Positions 37,242 to 47,395 of a stretch of 64,000 nucleotides of DNA are shown here, in pieces. The position numbers and the translations under genes are program-made. This DNA comes from Atriophallophorus winterbourni (Eukaryota > Platyhelminthes > Trematoda > Plagiorchiida > Microphallidae): the NCBI GenBank assembly GCA_013407085.1, contig JACCGJ010013492.1, positions 30,111-94,110 on the forward strand. Reading direction: 5' to 3'. Under the pieces are notes generated by a model, which did not search any database, was not told where the DNA came from, and saw nothing but the letters and a program-made list of their open reading frames with translations. Position 1 is the first letter of the stretch, and each line of letters starts with the position of its first letter.

Positions 37242-38087
37242 GTGAAAGATTCTGCTTCACTTCCAAAGGTTGAATTATCATCATTTGATGGTAATCCAGT
37301 GGACTACTGGAAATTTATAAGGCAGTTTGAATGCCATGTGGAATCAAAAACTACTGATTCTGGTCAGCTTCTATTGTACCTCACATATTATTGCCGAGGT
37401 AAAGCTCGAAATGCGATTGACGCTTGCGTGATGTTGCCGCCTGAAGAAGGTTATGAAAGAGCACGCAGCATTCTAAAGGAAATGTTTGGCCTACCTCATG
37501 TTGTTGCACGCTCGTTATTAAACGAGATGTTGAGTGAAGCAACACGGGTAAGAAACACTTCCGATAGTCTGTCAAACCTCGCCTTGAGGATGGAAAACTG
37601 CCAAATTGCTTTGAAGCAAATGGGTTGTGAAGCAGATTTGAATTCTGTAACCACCTTGGAAGGCGTTGTTAAGTGTCTACCTGTCGCCTTACAGCATCAG
37701 TGGGCTGATGCGGCGGATGAACTCAGCATGGATGGCCATGGAGTCACATTTGAGCACCTGACACAATTTGTGTCACGGCGTGCACGTATCGCAAGGAGCA
37801 GGTTTGGGCAGCTGCTTGAAACAACTAGCTCAAACACGCATCATCAATCACCTCGTGCATACCCGAATGCGAGGAGTGGTTTCCAAACCACTGAGAAAAG
37901 AAATGTTTTTGTCACCACAAGTGATGTAAGGCCTAGCATGAAATGTTGCATTTGCCAGGCATCTCATGAGTTACAAAATTGTCCGAAATTTATTGAATCG
38001 GATGTCAAGTCGCGCTGGGAAATCGCCAGGCGCAACTCTGTTTGTTTCTTATGTCTGCGACCGTCACATGGCGCTGTGTCCATGTAA
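37242..38087 (+). CDS. BEL/Pao Gag
   Basis: 281-codon frame opening with a typical Pao-type gag (LPKVELSSFDGNPVDYWKFI), a long helical capsid-like region, and a C-terminal cysteine cluster (CCICQASHELQNCPKF then CFLCLRPSH), which is the usual BEL nucleocapsid pattern. It ends at 38085 by a frameshift, because the protease frame (+1) continues the same Cys/His region from about 38060. It packages element RNA in intact relatives. Confidence 0.8.
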   Translation: MKDSASLPKVELSSFDGNPVDYWKFIRQFECHVESKTTDSGQLLLYLTYYCRGKARNAIDACVMLPPEEGYERARSILKEMFGLPHVVARSLLNEMLSEATRVRNTSDSLSNLALRMENCQIALKQMGCEADLNSVTTLEGVVKCLPVALQHQWADAADELSMDGHGVTFEHLTQFVSRRARIARSRFGQLLETTSSNTHHQSPRAYPNARSGFQTTEKRNVFVTTSDVRPSMKCCICQASHELQNCPKFIESDVKSRWEIARRNSVCFLCLRPSHGAVSM

Positions 38088-39432
38088 ATACAAGCCGTGG
38101 TGCACTGCCGAAAATTGCGGTAAACGACACCACACACTTCTACACTACAACCACGCTGCAGAGAAACCGTCCACGAATATTCACTGCAGTCATGCGGCAT
38201 TCAGTGCAAAGGTGTTCTTAGGTTCTGTACCCATCAAGATCGAGACTCCAAATGGGCTTATAAATGCAGTTGCCTTCTTGGATAGTGGTTCTGATACCAC
38301 TTTGATTCTTAATGACTTCGTTGAACAGAACAGGATGCCTAAAAGTCCTGCGCAAGTTTCATTGACCACTTTGGGTCATCAGCGTAAACTTACTTGTTCT
38401 CGTTTGAAATTTGAAATACACTCGTTTGATGGCAGTCAAGTAATCCACGTCCCTGAGGCTTACACAGTAGAAAAGTTGCCGCGTGTATCACAGTGTCCAA
38501 TGACAGCCTTGAGTGAACGGCCTGCATACTTGAAAGACGTTGACTTCCTTGATGTTAGTGATCAGCCTGTGACTGTGCTCATAGGCTGCGACGTCCCTGA
38601 AGCACATTGGGCGTTGGAACAGCGCTTAGGAGGCAGGCGCCGTCCATTTGCAACCAAAACGCTGTTGGGGTGGATTCTGCAAGGCCCAGCATGCCAAACT
38701 CCAAAGGATATCTTGTGTTTGAATTCTTCCTTGGAGCAAGGGTCCATTGATGAATGTGTCAACCGTCTGTACAATGCAGAATTTGCAGACATATCCGCTG
38801 AAGGAAATGAACGATCGCGCGATGACGAAGATGCATTGTCGCTCGTAAGAGGATCAAAAATTATCGACGGTCATTTTCAGGTACCGCTACCTTGGAAGCC
38901 TGATAGAAGCAAACTGACCACAAATTATTTGTCAGCGGAAAGGCGCTTAAGCTACTTGCGGCGTCGATTTGAACGCGATAGTGTTTTGTTCGAGCGTTAC
39001 AGCAAGGTTATGGCACATCATTTGGAGATTGGTTATATCGAACCCGTTCTGAATAATGCCACGGAGAATATTGTTTGGTATTTGCCTCACCATCCGGTTT
39101 TCAATCCTAAGAAACCGGAAAAGCTGAGAGTAGTTTTCGATTGTGCGGCTAAACACAATGGTGTGTCGTTGAATGATGTACTATTTCAAGGACCAAATCT
39201 GACAACAAATTTGATCGACGTATTGCTGCGCTTTCGATTACATGTATATGCTGTTGCTGCTGACAGCGAAGATATGTTCCTCCAAGTCAAAGTGCCAAAC
39301 TATGATAGAGACGCACTTAGAATTCTTTGGTTGAAAGGATTGGAAAGCGACGGTTTATCGGAAAGGCTAGCTTCACACAGTATTAAATGGTGTTTTAACC
39401 CTCCATACTCTAGTCATCGAGGAGGTGTTTAG
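38060..39432 (+). CDS. BEL/Pao protease and N-terminal RT, fused to the end of integrase
   Basis: Frame 37966-39432; the meaningful part starts near 38060 where it takes over from gag. It has more Cys/His residues (CPCKYKPWC), then the aspartic protease FLDSGSDTTLI at 38275-38310, a linker, and RT fingers (EKLRVVFDCAAKHNG; DSEDMFLQVKV is the motif A region). After ILWLKG near 39335 it passes directly into the integrase end (CFNPPYSSHRGGV). The missing block includes the catalytic YxDD, RNase H and the integrase D,D triad. It stops at 39430 with TAG where relatives have Trp. Confidence 0.8.
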
Positions 39433-39438
39433 GAACGA

Positions 39439-40023
39439 TTGATAAGATCAATTCGTCGTGCCTTGAATGTTACATGCGCACAACAAACACCATCCGACGA
39501 GACCCTGCAAACCGCCTTGATTGAAGTTGAGCGGATTCTGAACAACAGACCGCTTGTTCCTTTTTCTTCAGACGACATCGACACCCTTTCTCTGTGTCCC
39601 AACGACTTGTTGCTGAATCGCTCAAATGATGGAATGCGTTCTGAAAATGGGTTTGTTGACAGTTACAAGAGAAATTGGAAACAATCGCTGCACTTGGCGA
39701 ACGTCTTTTGGAAGCGTTGGAAGTCAGAGTACCTACCACTGCTACAGACAAGACAGAAGTGGATCCATCGTAAACGTAATTTCCGTGTTATGGATATCGT
39801 ACTAGTGAACAATGTTGAAGCCCCGAAGCGTGCTTGGCCACTAGGTATTGTTGTGGATATTCACGTGAGCGAAGATAATTTAGTAAGGTCTGTTGTTGTT
39901 CGTACAAAGAATGGTTTGGTTACCCGCGATATACGGAAAATTTGTCTGCTGGAAGGATCTCAAGAAGACGAAGGCCCGGAGGTTGGTGCGGTGGCGCAAA
40001 TAGGGCAAGCCCGAACTTCCTAA
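39439..40023 (+). CDS. BEL/Pao integrase C-terminal part
   Basis: In the same frame as the previous entry, separated by the single TAG at 39430. It shows the Pao-type end of integrase (LQTALIEVERILNNRPL, LCPNDLLLNRS), the tail with WKRWKSEYLPLLQTRQKW, and the terminal domain DIVLVNNVEAPKRAWPLG. The catalytic residues lie upstream in the deleted part. Confidence 0.8.
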   Translation: MIRSIRRALNVTCAQQTPSDETLQTALIEVERILNNRPLVPFSSDDIDTLSLCPNDLLLNRSNDGMRSENGFVDSYKRNWKQSLHLANVFWKRWKSEYLPLLQTRQKWIHRKRNFRVMDIVLVNNVEAPKRAWPLGIVVDIHVSEDNLVRSVVVRTKNGLVTRDIRKICLLEGSQEDEGPEVGAVAQIGQARTS

Positions 40024-40265
40024 AGGGTCAGGAGCAAAGCTGGAGGACGTGGTGAGTCTACGTTTGGCAAACGTTTTCTCTATAAAAAGCCACATATGTC
40101 CAGTGATAGCAATGCGATGTGGCGTGTGTGACTCGCCACTCAATAAAGTCATTTGCCGTTTGTCTTGCGTTTTTCGGGTTAAGATTGGAGTAGTTGGGTA
40201 AGGAGGCGGAACCAATCAGTTAGTTTCATTCAGAACACCAGGTTTAGAAGGAATTTGGCGGGAGG

Positions 40266-40726
40266 TGTAAATGACGAAAATTTTGTGTAAAATTCCTTCT
40301 TATTTTTCTGTTTGAACAATTGAATTCTTCTTAATTCTCAACAATTTTATCTTACATTGTTTTTGTGTACACATTTTCCTTATGCACTTGTATACCCCGT
40401 TTTGTTTTACTGAAGTAATTTATATTGCTTGGCTGCCATTAAAATTCCACATATTTTGCTCGTGGTATTTGGAGAAAACAGAGACGATTGTTCACCATTG
40501 TATTGTCTATCTTGTCAGCATTGGCTGAATTTGTTGTTGTCATTTGGAAACTTTGAGCATTTTGGCTCACATCATTTGTACAACCCGGTACAGTTGAGGT
40601 TTGTTAATTGTTATTGCCTATTAATATTGTTAATAGAACCGTAGAAAACTCGAATCATTGTGGTTTTGAATTGTCGAAATAAGAGACGGGTGGACTACGC
40701 GTTAAACAGCGACTTTAGTCGTTACA
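40266..40726 (+). repeat. BEL/Pao 3' LTR
   Basis: 461 bp, TG...CA, followed by the duplicated target ATGGT. Lacks 34 bp present in the 5' LTR. Confidence 0.88.
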
Positions 40727-40806
40727 ATGGTAGCAATCATGAAACATGAATCAACGGAAAGTCAGTTATCAAGGTCACATTTTATGTACAGTAAAACAAT
40801 GTTACA

Positions 40807-42223
40807 AGTTCATTAACCATTTAGTTGATTATTACATTTAAAAACCGTGTATCTCCTTTACAATAAATGACATGTTGAAGGGTTTAGCGCAGCTGAAAAC
40901 TGTACTAATGTCATGTGCTAATATGGAAAATTGGCAGAAAACTTTCCATAATCATTTTCGGTATACGTATGGCTCTTTACTCCTGACTGTTCCCAACTAT
41001 GTCGATGAGTCATGATTCTTTATGCGTCAATTAACCATCACTGTCACCCACTCATACAGCCATCACGTTTGCTTACAAAGTGATTTCATTTTACGTGCAT
41101 TTGTTTTTGTCCGTGACGATAATTAGCTTGAACCCATGCGGTAACTATTACCTGAACACTCCAAAATCCTTAGCTGTTGCACAAAATATAGTATCACAAA
41201 GTGAAATGATGCTTAAGGTACGAATTGTATTGATTGTTGAAGGCAGCCTTCTTCGAACCTGTGTGCAACAAAACACTACCTTCAAGCGATTACGATCAAC
41301 GTAATACCCTCAATTTTGACCATTTTCATTTAGGCACATACACGTATATATTTCGGAATGTGCCTAAGTCAAAGCAAACAAACAAGCCCTGTGAATTCTC
41401 TCTTTCGTTTTCAAACTCAGCTGTCTTAGTTCAACCGAATTATTCAGGTCTTTCAGTGAGGTAGCCTGCCCATCTAACAGAATACGTAGATTAAATGTTT
41501 CATTTCGTACGATTTATTTTGTCTCAACGCTCCAGGGAGAAAATCTTGTAGTGTTATCATGGTTGTGTATGTTATTTGATTTATCGTTATTGTTTGTTAT
41601 AATGCATAAATTTAAAAAAAATAAATTAATAAATGATTTATTCTTGGATATCCAGGGCATGCTAAACACGATCAATAATTAACAAAATGTTTCCGTAAAC
41701 AAAGCCAAAAATCGTTATTTAAATCTCAAGGGGGTGGGGGGCAAGGGAGTCTTTACGTTCGTTAAAAGTTAGGCGGCAATTAATCATTTTTACAGACAAT
41801 TAATACGTGTGCTGCTGTTGTGCGGAAAAAATAATGCGATGAGAGAATATAAATGTCCCTAAGAATATTGAAGTTCGACGAATGTAATTATCGAAGATAT
41901 GAAGAATAACGAAGAGGATATGAACTCAAACGTTTAGGTTGTGATCGTTCGATATGTCATACTTTTTTCAATGAAAGATGTATTTCTCTTGAGTTCTCGT
42001 AGATGATTTGTTGCAGCAGGGTGGTATCACCTATGCCAGTTTTGTTCACATGGATGTAAATCAGGTAATCTGAAAGGTAAATTGTAAGTGACTAAGTGAA
42101 TGTTCAATATGAAATTTGGAAAACTATTTTCACTATTAATAGCCTGGAATGCTATGGTTATGTATTACTTCTAACTAAATATCTAGGTTGAAAATTTTCA
42201 ATAATTTTTTCATACGTTGTAAT
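40807..42223. other. AT-rich stretch, nothing recognised
   Basis: Overlapping frames at 41080-41304 and 41234-41464 show no domain or family. An A/T-rich run near 41.6 kb. No RNA gene or shared repeat supported. Confidence 0.3.
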
Positions 42224-42295
42224 GAATCTAGATTTTTGTTTAAAGTCAGATTTTTATTATTAAGTAGTATATGACGTTCGAAAAGCAGGACAGAA

Positions 42296-42338
42296 GCACA
42301 CGACCGGTTTCGCAGTTATTGCCGCTCATCAGGTGTGC
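42296..42338 (-). ncRNA. Hammerhead ribozyme, fully conserved
   Basis: On the minus strand: stem I GCACAC paired with GTGTGC (6 perfect bp), CTGATGA, stem II GCGG-CAATAA-CTGC (4 bp, one G-U), GAAA, loopless stem III CCGG, and GTC with the predicted cut between 42302 and 42301. Every invariant core base is present. The minimal stem III is typical of retroelement hammerheads that cleave as dimers. Confidence 0.85.
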
Positions 42339-42602
42339 GTATCCGTGACCTGATATTCGAACGCCATTCTGACTTTGTGCTAAACCCATTTATTTGCAAT
42401 TTCGAGGATAAATCCTCATTTGCAAATTGAAATTTAGCTTTTGATATGGGGACTAATCTAAGTCCCACAGTTGGTGCAATGTAGCACCGATAACTGTTTG
42501 CAATATTTTTGCAACATTCCAATAACAGCATGATGGAAGTTTCTGTTTAAAGTCAGATTTCGATTAATAAGTAGTAATGATGTTCGAAAAGGCAGTAAAG
42601 AA

Positions 42603-42647
42603 GCACACGACCGGTTAGCGGGTTTATTGCCGACTCATCAGATGTGC
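42603..42647 (-). ncRNA. Hammerhead ribozyme, degenerate second copy of the tandem
   Basis: The minus strand keeps stem I GCACAT/GTGTGC and CTGATGA, but GCGAAAC has become GCTAAC and stem II has gained bases, so catalysis is not expected. Confidence 0.65.
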
Positions 42648-42659
42648 GTATCAGTGAAT

Positions 42660-42705
42660 TTTTTTTGATGAGCGGCAATAACCGCGAAACCGGTCGTATG
42701 CTTCT
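42660..42705 (+). ncRNA. Hammerhead ribozyme, inverted third copy
   Basis: TTGATGA at 42665-42671 (first core base C changed to T), perfect stem II GCGG-CAATAA-CCGC, GAAA, CCGG and GTC. The 5' strand of stem I is replaced by a run of T, so the copy seems 5' truncated at the ribozyme. Confidence 0.6.
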
Positions 42706-42920
42706 GTCCTGCTTTTCGAACGTCATATACTACTTATTAATAAAAAAATCTGACTTTAAACAATAACTACCATCCTGCTGTTATTGGAATGTTGCAAAAA
42801 TATTCCAAACAGTTATCGGTGCTACATTGCACCAACTGTGGGACTTAGATTAGTCCCCATATCAAAAGCTAAATTTCAATTTGCAAATGAGGATTTATCC
42901 TCGAAATTGCACATGAATCT

Positions 42921-44215
42921 AGATGTTTTAAAATCATGTTAAGAAATGCAAATATCATGTTTTTCGGGGAACACTCCAGATTTTAACATAATACTTCAGG
43001 TAAACATTTTTCATTGCATTCGTGTGGTATCTTGGCAGTTCCATGATGTTATATTGATTTTATAAATTATACCTATAGACTTGTCGGAAGAGAATAGTTG
43101 AATTTGTATCTGTATTACCTGAAGATATTATATTAAAAAAATATTTTGTTGCCTAATTCACGGAACCATAATAATCACAGAATGAACTGCGCGCAAATGT
43201 CTCACACAAAAGCTCCATTGTTTGTGTGAATAGGTTGGTTTTGCATGCTGTGTAAGGTTTCGCAATGTGCTTCGTTTCAATGGGTACAAAAATAAGGAAG
43301 TTTACGCTTTTAGTTTCGAAATCTTTGACGCATCAACCGCTTCAGTTAGAGCTAAAACAAACATGGAACATCTAATATCATTTTGTAGGCTCTCAGTTAA
43401 GCGAAGTCATCTAAATTTTTTGTGACCAAAATTTTCAAAATTATAGAAAATATGTGACTAGAGCTCCGCAAAATCTTTCCTGTCATGACATGAACCATTC
43501 AACAGAGTTGCATACAGTAAAGATCGACAGGAATATTGATCGAATGCATTTGAGGTAACGGCTATACAGCATTATTTAAACTATCTTCTCGTTCAATCCG
43601 TTTGATAAGCTGATCGTTACCATAAAAAGGTCCGCGTATGGAATCTTCGAAGTTCAAGTATTTCAATGGCCATTATCTAAAAATGATGGCTAATCTAAAA
43701 TTGATTATGATAATTATGTGCATTTTACACCGTAAACAAAAAATTGAAAATCGTACTGAAAATGGAACATTTTCCTTTCATTCTTTCGTGAATTTACTCG
43801 TCGCGTGTTCTTTTAATAGAAAAGCTCTCAACCATATAGTAAAAATGAATTTTTTTAATCATTTTAAAGTCTTTGCTATGAGACCATGCATACTAAAAGG
43901 CGTACTTTGATGTAAAACAACTTGGCATGCGCCGATGATATGAAAAATTAAATAATTAAATCAATCATTGGCGTACGCCGTTCAAAATTTTTCCACTGTT
44001 GAAAGTTCCGGATTGCCGATTGGATTTTCTGCTATACCGAACATTTTGTTCATACACAATGAAATATTGAAAATGCAATTTATACAAAAAGTATCATGCT
44101 CACGAGACAAATCTGTGGACAGAGTATGTAAAAAGGATCAAGACTAAACATAAAATAACGAAATAAAATTATTTGTCTTGTTTAATTAAAGAAAAGGCTG
44201 AGCGATATTTCAAAG
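42921..44215. other. AT-rich stretch upstream of the kinase, nothing recognised
   Basis: The 90-codon open frame at 43638-43910 is AT-biased, with no known domain. The promoter of the kinase should lie here, but no clear element can be picked. Confidence 0.3.
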
Positions 44216-45245
44216 ATGATGATGGGTTTGCACATATTTTGATATTATACCGATTTAGATAGCTTAATATTTAAAGAAAAGTACGTGAAAATAAATAAAA
44301 TTGGATCCGGAACTTATGGAATTGTCTACAAAATATGTGAAAAACAAAGTGGTACAATATTCGCACTTAAAAAAATTATGATCGAGAAGTGAGTATTTTT
44401 TATCTTCCTATAATTCTCAGCTCTGAAGATGGCGTGCCAGCCTCTACTATGCGTGAAATCGGAATTTTACAAGAACTTAATATCCACCGACATCCAAATA
44501 TAATCAGGTTTGAATTTTGTATCTGTAACACTCAGGCTGTGCGAGGTCATTCATAAAAATTGTCAAATATCATTGGTTTACGAATTTGCTGATTGGGACT
44601 TGAAGGCGTTCATGGAAGAAGCACATTTTGTTGGAGCCACAAAATATGCTAAAACGAAGAGTGCATTGCCTATAAGCTTAGTTATGGTAGAAAAGCGTCT
44701 AGTTTATGCTTCAGTCCTTTTATAGACAGTTGGTAAATGGTCTACATTTTTGCCATCAGCTGAAAGTGTTCCATCGCGACTTAAAGCCATCAAATTTATT
44801 ATTAAATCGAAATGGATTGCTGAAGCTTGCTGATTTTGGTTTGGCAAGAACGTTTGCCATACCTAATAGAACATATTGCCATGAAGTTGTGACACTTTGG
44901 TATCGCGCACCAGAATTGATGCTGGGGGCTAAGTATTATGATGAAAAAATTGATGTTTGGAGCATCGGATGTATTCTTTATGAAATGGTAATTGTAATTA
45001 TGCTAATGGTTCATAGATTACTGGCGAGACACTTTTCCCCGGTGATTCAGAAATCGATGAATTATTTCTCATCTTTCAGAGGTTTGGTAAGCATCAACTT
45101 CGAAATAAACTATGCAGGTACACCAACCGAAAAATCATGGAAAGGTGTCTCGGAATTACCGGATTATAATCCATTATTTCCTAAATTTCGCGCGAAAAAC
45201 TTCACAGATCTCTATATTCCCGAAGAAGCGAAAGATATTTTACAG
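44216..45245 (+). CDS. Cyclin-dependent kinase-like protein, seven exons, C-terminus not found
   Basis: Exons 44216-44225, 44259-44388, 44421-44507, 44536-44686, 44715-44987, 45017-45086, 45118-45245 join in phase with GT-AG introns of 28-33 nt, giving 283 codons. Gly loop GSGTYGIVYK keeps the inhibitory T-Y pair; FALKKI holds the catalytic Lys; the cyclin-binding helix is PASTMRE where CDK1/2 have PSTAIRE. Catalytic loop HRDLKPSNLLL, then DFGLA. The activation segment RTYCHEVVTLWYRAPE has Cys where CDK2 has Thr160. An insertion follows DLKAFMEEAHF. A GTPTEKSW segment leads to KDILQ, where about 40 residues of C-lobe are still missing. Reading on adds five codons to a stop at 45261. The first exon is inferred from an in-frame ATG after a stop and is the weakest. 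Subfamily unclear: nearest to CDK1/2/5-type. Confidence 0.82.
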
Positions 45246-45329
45246 GTATGTGAAGTGATTTGAGTAAAACTACCCCAATCTTTCCCACAAATTGGTTCAT
45301 TTAATTATGACAGTTTTGCCGGAAGAGAG

Positions 45330-45680
45330 GGAGATATGTGTATTACAATCTATTGATAATATTTTGAATTAGGGAAGCAGGGGGATATGAGCACTACAAT
45401 ATAGTTTTAATATTTTGATTTATTTATTTATTTTGAATGAAATCATGCCAAAAAAGAAAAAAATTGTAAAATAAATTCTTTTTAAGAACCGTATAAAACA
45501 GTGGCATACAAACATAACTTTATTTACCAGTTTACCACTGTTACAAGGCCCATTGAACCCGATCTTACTGTCTCCACCTGATTACGGCAAACATACAGTA
45601 ACCGGCAGTGTGTAAGCGATGGGGATGTGAGCACCACAATAAATTGAATTACTATTTCGTTATTTTGTGTATATCAGTGA
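45330..45680 (+). repeat. Hammerhead-type repeat, subfamily II, with repeated tails
   Basis: The segment GGGATATGnGnAnnACAAT followed by AT-rich sequence occurs about three times (45345, 45390, 45630). The ribozyme site near 45577 reads CTGATTACGG with AGTAACCGGCAGTG, like the copy at 2.35 kb, and has lost core bases. It lies just after the last recognised kinase exon. Confidence 0.5.
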
Positions 45681-46929
45681 TTCTCGATAAAAATATAATT
45701 ATTATCAGCAAACGGAAAAGTGGATTATAATAATAAATATTTACAAGTGCTCCAACACTTCTTCCGACTAATCATCTAGTTTCCAATTGAGAATTACATC
45801 TATTAAAAACTTTCTATTAAAGTAATAATGCAAAGTATGTTGGAAACGTAAGGTAAAACGTAGCAGTGATGCCTGCGTAGCAGGCCATACATTCACCGTG
45901 ATTCATTAAAATTAAACAATATAAAATGTTTAATAAGGATTTCATGATTTTTATCATTATTTCATAATAATCTGCTAAGTTTAACATTTGTTGCACCGGT
46001 CCTTGGAGCAATAAGTATTCAAAGGTATTTACCACCCGACGTTGATTTTGAAATTCGTAGTCTTATTTCACTGTACTATCAATACTGCTCAGAAATGTTT
46101 AAAAAGTGTGAATGATAGTAAAATGGAATATACACTAATTAAAATTAATATGTACGACTTTTTATACATATTGTGTAAAGCCGTCAATTATCACAAGGGT
46201 TGGATAAGAAGATCTCGTTAATCTTGATCATAATCATGAAGTATAGGTCTAGAACCTGATAAAACGTCCAACAACACGGAGCAGGAAATGATGATAAGCA
46301 AAGGCGTAAAGCGGACGCAAATATGCAAACACAGAATAAACAGCGTGTAACAAGGTATTGTTGATTGAACGTTGATATTATTGTTTTGTTCGCAAAGGAA
46401 CATGTGTTAACTATTGACAACATTACTTCTCGATAAAAAAATCTTAAGACAGAAGAAATGGAAAAAAGGGGAAATATTCCGTGGTCTATGACCTTATTAT
46501 TTTTTTGGCTTGACCGTTAAGTCCCGAGTTTCAAAGTTTATGAAAGCTTCTGAAAATCTATTATACGCTGAACGACTTACAGGCTTGAGATCAAGTACTT
46601 CAACACGAATACAATTTGAAGTGGCTTAATCCTTTCTCTGAAAATAATTCTCGACATCAAAATCCACCAAAGACCGACGCTAGGTTTATATGCTACATAT
46701 CCCACATTCGAAACAGAACTGCCACGGTATTTACGTTCAGTCAATTTCTGTTTCGTCCGAAATTCGCTTACGGTTGATGTTTTCAGCTCACTTAGTTTAA
46801 TATTATTCTAATACTGAGAAGAATTACTGACTCTTTCGCAAGTCATGTCGATTATTTTATACATAATTAATTATTAAGGATATTGAAGCTCAAAATAGTA
46901 ATAAAACTGTGATGGTATGACACCTAACA
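45681..46929. other. Mostly unrecognised; part resembles an RTE-like LINE 3' UTR (about 46205-46400)
   Basis: GATCATAATCATGAAGTATAGG and a downstream GGAGCAGGAAATGATGATAAGCA region match the LINE 3' UTR family at 48.45 and 49.73 kb (minus-strand element). The rest shows no gene. Confidence 0.4.
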
Positions 46930-47395
46930 GTTGGTTCAACAATTGAGTTGTTGGCCTCCTTCGGTTGATGTCGAACAAGGGTGTACATTACAAGCGCATG
47001 TTGGTCCCAGGTTTCACAGCATTTCACTAAATTGTCCGATTCGGGAGGAACAAGTTTTCCCGCAGAAGCTCTCTTTATACAGAATGTTGACCACTTATCA
47101 TATCTCGACAATGGATTACATCACAAGCGCATGATGGCTTCATGCTCCAGAGTGTTTCAAATGACGAAACAGTCCGATTCCGCTGACAGCATTATCTACG
47201 ATCAGCGTCTGGAGACAGTATCTGCCCTTCCTCAGCTTACAGATGGCACTTTACATAGTGCCGTCAAAGTCAGTGGTTATGAGTAAGTACTTCCCAACTC
47301 GTAGGGTTAATGCTAAGAGGATTTAAATCTCTTTGGCAAGCTTTTTGAACCGTCAGCGCGGTCTACCCAATGGTCGAAATCCTGATTTCGAATTA
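46930..47395 (-). mobile_element. LINE 3'-terminal fragment, same family as 62.7-64 kb
   Basis: Shares TTGTTGnCCTCC, TCGGTnGATGTCGA and GATTCGGGAGGAACAA with the LINE at 62.7 kb, and the block CTCTTTGGCAA with CGGTCTnCCCAATGGTCG near 47.33-47.38 kb. The Cys-rich end of the ORF (minus strand) is frameshifted. A partial tandem of the terminal 150 bp is visible (46980 and 47115). Confidence 0.5.

Larger units (their letters stand above)
36276..40726 (+). mobile_element. BEL/Pao LTR retrotransposon, internally deleted
   Basis: Complete from LTR to LTR, with the 5-bp target duplication ATGGT at 36271-36275 and 40727-40731. LTRs are 36276-36770 and 40266-40726, both TGTAAATG to GTTACA and almost identical. 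The interior encodes gag, aspartic protease, the first part of RT and the end of integrase. The RT catalytic palm, RNase H and most of integrase are missing, so it cannot be autonomous. Confidence 0.9.
35290..40806. mobile_element. Repeat element with about 200-bp direct ends, split by a BEL/Pao insertion
   Basis: A block of 199 bp at 35290-35488 recurs as 36151-36275 plus 40732-40806, interrupted by the BEL/Pao element. It contains the palindrome TGTAGTGGACTGACCACTACA and ends in TGTTACA, so an LTR beginning at 35308 is likely. The interior (35489-36150) is unusually GC-rich near 35.7-36.15 kb and contains overlapping minus-strand frames rich in Pro and Ser that I cannot assign. Family unknown. 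Confidence 0.5.
42224..42920. repeat. Hammerhead-bearing 307-bp repeat: tandem dimer plus inverted third copy
   Basis: Minus-orientation units begin at 42238 and 42545 (both GTTTAAAGTCAGATTT), giving a 307-bp period. From about 42660 the same sequence returns in plus orientation to about 42920, ending near the same bases as the outer edge of the first unit. Each of the three carries a hammerhead site (42296-42338, 42603-42647, 42660-42705). No protein is encoded. Layout and size fit a retrozyme or the terminal repeat of a Penelope-like element. Confidence 0.75.

Noticed and set aside
45830..45915. Possible last kinase exon (frame ending ACVAGHTFTVIH)
   Set aside because: Only faint resemblance to the end of a CDK domain; no convincing splice acceptor in phase and no conserved Arg motif.
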